NCBI RefSeq assembly: GCF_023015805.1
Contig: NZ_JALKBA010000020.1
Span: 1-64,000 of the forward strand
Direction: 5' to 3'
Source of the DNA: Cellulophaga sp. F20128
GTDB taxonomy: Bacteria; Bacteroidota; Bacteroidia; Flavobacteriales; Flavobacteriaceae
Length of the DNA stretch: 64,000 nt
The notes under the pieces were generated by a model that was given only the letters and a program-made list of their open reading frames with translations, made no database searches and had not been told where the DNA came from. A program made the position numbers and the translations under genes. Position 1 is the stretch's first letter. Each line of letters starts with the position of its first letter. This document shows positions 62,223 through 64,000 of this stretch, one piece after another.

Positions 62223-63288
62223 TGCGCAAGAGATAAAGGCCTATGACCGTAAAAATTGCGTTGGGAATTAGGATTGCCATAATCGGTGAAAATCCGGCCT
62301 GTTCTGCCAGGATACTAAATACCCGATCAAAAAATATATACACAAAGGCGATAACAATTCCAAAGGCTAAATTGATCCCCATACCCCCTCTGCGCTTTAT
62401 GGAAGAAACAGATACTGCAATCAAAGTCAGTATAAAGGCAGTAATTGGTAAGGCCCAACGTTTGTATTTCACCATAACATAGGTGTTAATATTTGAAGCG
62501 CCTTTTTTCCGTTGTGTCTCTATAAACTTATCCAACTCGAAAAGGTTTTTAGTTTCAGCAACATAACTTACCGGTGTTAAATCGTCAATTTTAAAATCGA
62601 AAATAGTGTCTAACCTGGTTCTAGTTTCCACAATTTCCGTACTGTCTTTCAAGCTTCTGGAAACATATCCTGTTAACCGATACAGCGTATCTTTAGGTAC
62701 CCATCTTATGTTAGAAGCCGTTAATTTATATTCCAATTGATCATCCTCGTTAAAATGTTCAAAGGAAAAGTTATAGCCAATTTGCCTGGCTGGATCAAAG
62801 CTACTGACATATATAAAATCGTTTTCATTGAGCTGATTGTAAATATTGCTGGTAACCCTATCCCTTTTCCCTTTTTTAACGTATTCAAAAATAAATTCGT
62901 TGTAATCTAAACTTGCCTTGGGCACAATAAACATAGCCATTACAAACATGAGAACCGCAATAATAGATGCTCCAATAAAATAAGGTCTTAGAAACCTACT
63001 AAAAGATACCCCTGAACTTAGAATGGCTACTATTTCTGTATTACTGGCTAATTTTGATGTAAAAAAGATAATGGAAAGAAATAAAAATATAGGAAACAAC
63101 ATACTTCCTATATAGATAGTGAAATTTAAATAATAGTTTAAAATTGCTGCCGTAGGAGCTTCATTCGCCACCATTTTTGCTATCTTTTCAGATAAATCTA
63201 ACATAATTCCAATAGGAACAAACAGCAAAAGCATCACCAAAAAGGTAATTAAATAACGTTTTAATATGTATTTATCTAAAATACTCAA
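62209..63288 (-). CDS. LptF/LptG-family permease
   Basis: Permease part of the LPS export complex that moves LPS from the inner membrane to the Lpt bridge, 359 residues. It has six membrane segments in two groups of three. Start MSILDKYILKRYLITFLVML is followed by a long periplasmic beta-jellyroll-like loop at about 115-270. The last segment group begins KYKRWALPITAFILTLIAVS. Whether it is LptF or LptG is not clear. It is 3 bases after tgt and overlaps the EamA gene. Confidence 0.92.
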   Translation of the reverse strand: MSILDKYILKRYLITFLVMLLLFVPIGIMLDLSEKIAKMVANEAPTAAILNYYLNFTIYIGSMLFPIFLFLSIIFFTSKLASNTEIVAILSSGVSFSRFLRPYFIGASIIAVLMFVMAMFIVPKASLDYNEFIFEYVKKGKRDRVTSNIYNQLNENDFIYVSSFDPARQIGYNFSFEHFNEDDQLEYKLTASNIRWVPKDTLYRLTGYVSRSLKDSTEIVETRTRLDTIFDFKIDDLTPVSYVAETKNLFELDKFIETQRKKGASNINTYVMVKYKRWALPITAFILTLIAVSVSSIKRRGGMGINLAFGIVIAFVYIFFDRVFSILAEQAGFSPIMAILIPNAIFTVIGLYLLRNAKR

Positions 63289-63291
63289 TTC

Positions 63292-64000
63292 TTATAATCT
63301 TTTATCCATTTGTTTGACCATCTTATTCTTCCAATCATAAAAATCTCCTGCGATAATATGTTTTCTAGCTTCGCGAGTTAACCAAAGGTAAAACCCTAAA
63401 TTATGAATTGTGGCAATTTGTTTCCCTAAATATTCATTGGCAGCAAACAAATGTCGAAGATAAGCCTTTGAATATTCGGTATCTACAAAGGTAATTCCCA
63501 TTTCATCCACGGGAGAAAAGTCGTTCTCCCATTTTTTATTTTTAATATTGATAGTACCATGTGCTGTAAATAACATTCCATTTCTAGCATTACGGGTTGG
63601 CATTACACAATCAAACATATCCACACCCAAAGCAATATTTTCTAAAATATTTATTGGGGTACCTACACCCATTAAATATCGAGGCTTATCTTCTGGCAAA
63701 ATATTACAGACTACTTCGGTCATTGCATACATCTCATCTGCCGGTTCCCCAACAGACAAACCACCTATAGCATTTCCTTCTGCTCCTGCATTGGCAATAT
63801 ACTCGGCCGACTGAGCCCTTAAGTCCTTATAGGTTGAACCTTGAACAATTGGAAAAAAAGTTTGCTCAAAGCCATATTTGAAGGGAAGTTTTTCCAAATG
63901 ATTCATGCAACGATCTAGCCATCGATGCGTCATATGCATGGACCTTTTTGCGTAATTATAATCGCAAGGATAGGGGGTACATTCATCAAAAGCCATGATT
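63292..64000 (-). CDS. tgt: queuine tRNA-ribosyltransferase, 5' end outside the window
   Basis: Exchanges guanine 34 of tRNA for the queuine precursor. The window holds the last 236 or so codons; the reading frame runs to the edge, so the internal ATG at 63996 is not the start. Motifs are MAFDECTPYPCDY, GGLSVGEPADEMY, the nucleophile region VDMFDCVMPTRNARNG and TIHNLGFYL. The zinc site is altered: where most Tgt have CxCxxC, the sequence is EMGITFVDTEYSKAYL, without Cys, though the fourth ligand His of TIHN is kept. It is upstream of the Lpt permease gene. Confidence 0.93.
   Translation of the reverse strand, partial: IMAFDECTPYPCDYNYAKRSMHMTHRWLDRCMNHLEKLPFKYGFEQTFFPIVQGSTYKDLRAQSAEYIANAGAEGNAIGGLSVGEPADEMYAMTEVVCNILPEDKPRYLMGVGTPINILENIALGVDMFDCVMPTRNARNGMLFTAHGTINIKNKKWENDFSPVDEMGITFVDTEYSKAYLRHLFAANEYLGKQIATIHNLGFYLWLTREARKHIIAGDFYDWKNKMVKQMDKRL

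Noticed and set aside
1-64000. tRNA, rRNA, CRISPR, insertion sequence or prophage
   Set aside because: I found no cloverleaf with TTCGA-type T-loops, no spaced direct repeats and no transposase, integrase or phage structural proteins.

Overview
The window is chromosomal DNA from a member of the Bacteroidota, most likely a marine Flavobacteriaceae. The DNA is AT-rich. Several upstream regions carry the Bacteroidota -7 promoter box TAnnTTTG. Many genes belong to families typical of the group: DUF6495, DUF6268, DUF4920, stand-alone MnmD, a SerB-SerA-ACT fusion, and a Tgt without zinc cysteines. I see no tRNA, rRNA, CRISPR array, insertion sequence or prophage. Most of the window is housekeeping, with a few accessory blocks. 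The genus cannot be fixed from the sequence.

Layout. 1-340: intergenic repeats and no gene. 344-4486: hisS, a DUF6495 gene, the rpsF-rpsR-rplI operon and an orphan LytTR regulator. 4578-10622: rpiA, then priA / DUF2147 / yihY / nadC packed on the minus strand, and rlmH. 10680-16164: serine-pathway fusion, an isoprenylcysteine-methyltransferase-like membrane protein, rdgB and a DEAD-box RNA helicase with a basic RGG/RS tail. 16307-26595: an envelope protein, FUSC, an NtrC-like activator with no HTH, a barrel protein, MscS, an ABC-2 exporter, dnaJ and grpE. 26696-30394: mnmD, DUF4920, branched-chain aminotransferase, a MazG-like protein, two small membrane proteins and crcB. 30760-33508: nitrogen block glnB-amtB-porin behind paired GGGGT dyads. 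33590-43597: DUF1684, MFS, a degenerate hydrolase, an Lrp regulator, fused B12 mutase icmF, and purU with a TTG start. 43893-46781: two secreted carbohydrate-type proteins.

Two accessory blocks look like under-described systems. At 48116-52195 a methyltransferase gene is followed by a tight RimK-type ATP-grasp / GCS2 ligase / N-formylglutamate amidohydrolase operon. This suggests synthesis and trimming of a small amide-linked metabolite or peptide tag. At 56515-59930 a Rieske lipoprotein, an exported thioredoxin, ApbE flavin transferase, a tiny DUF4266 lipoprotein ending in GGGCGCN, and a DUF3570 beta-barrel form one operon. This suggests a cell-envelope redox or metal module.

The rest is housekeeping: pyrF, prfA, purM, an EamA transporter, an LptF/LptG permease and tgt, which is cut by the window end. 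Degenerate 7-bp repeats lie between prfA and pyrF and run into the 3' end of the EamA gene.

Functions are inferred from recognised motifs and family memory. No database search was run.
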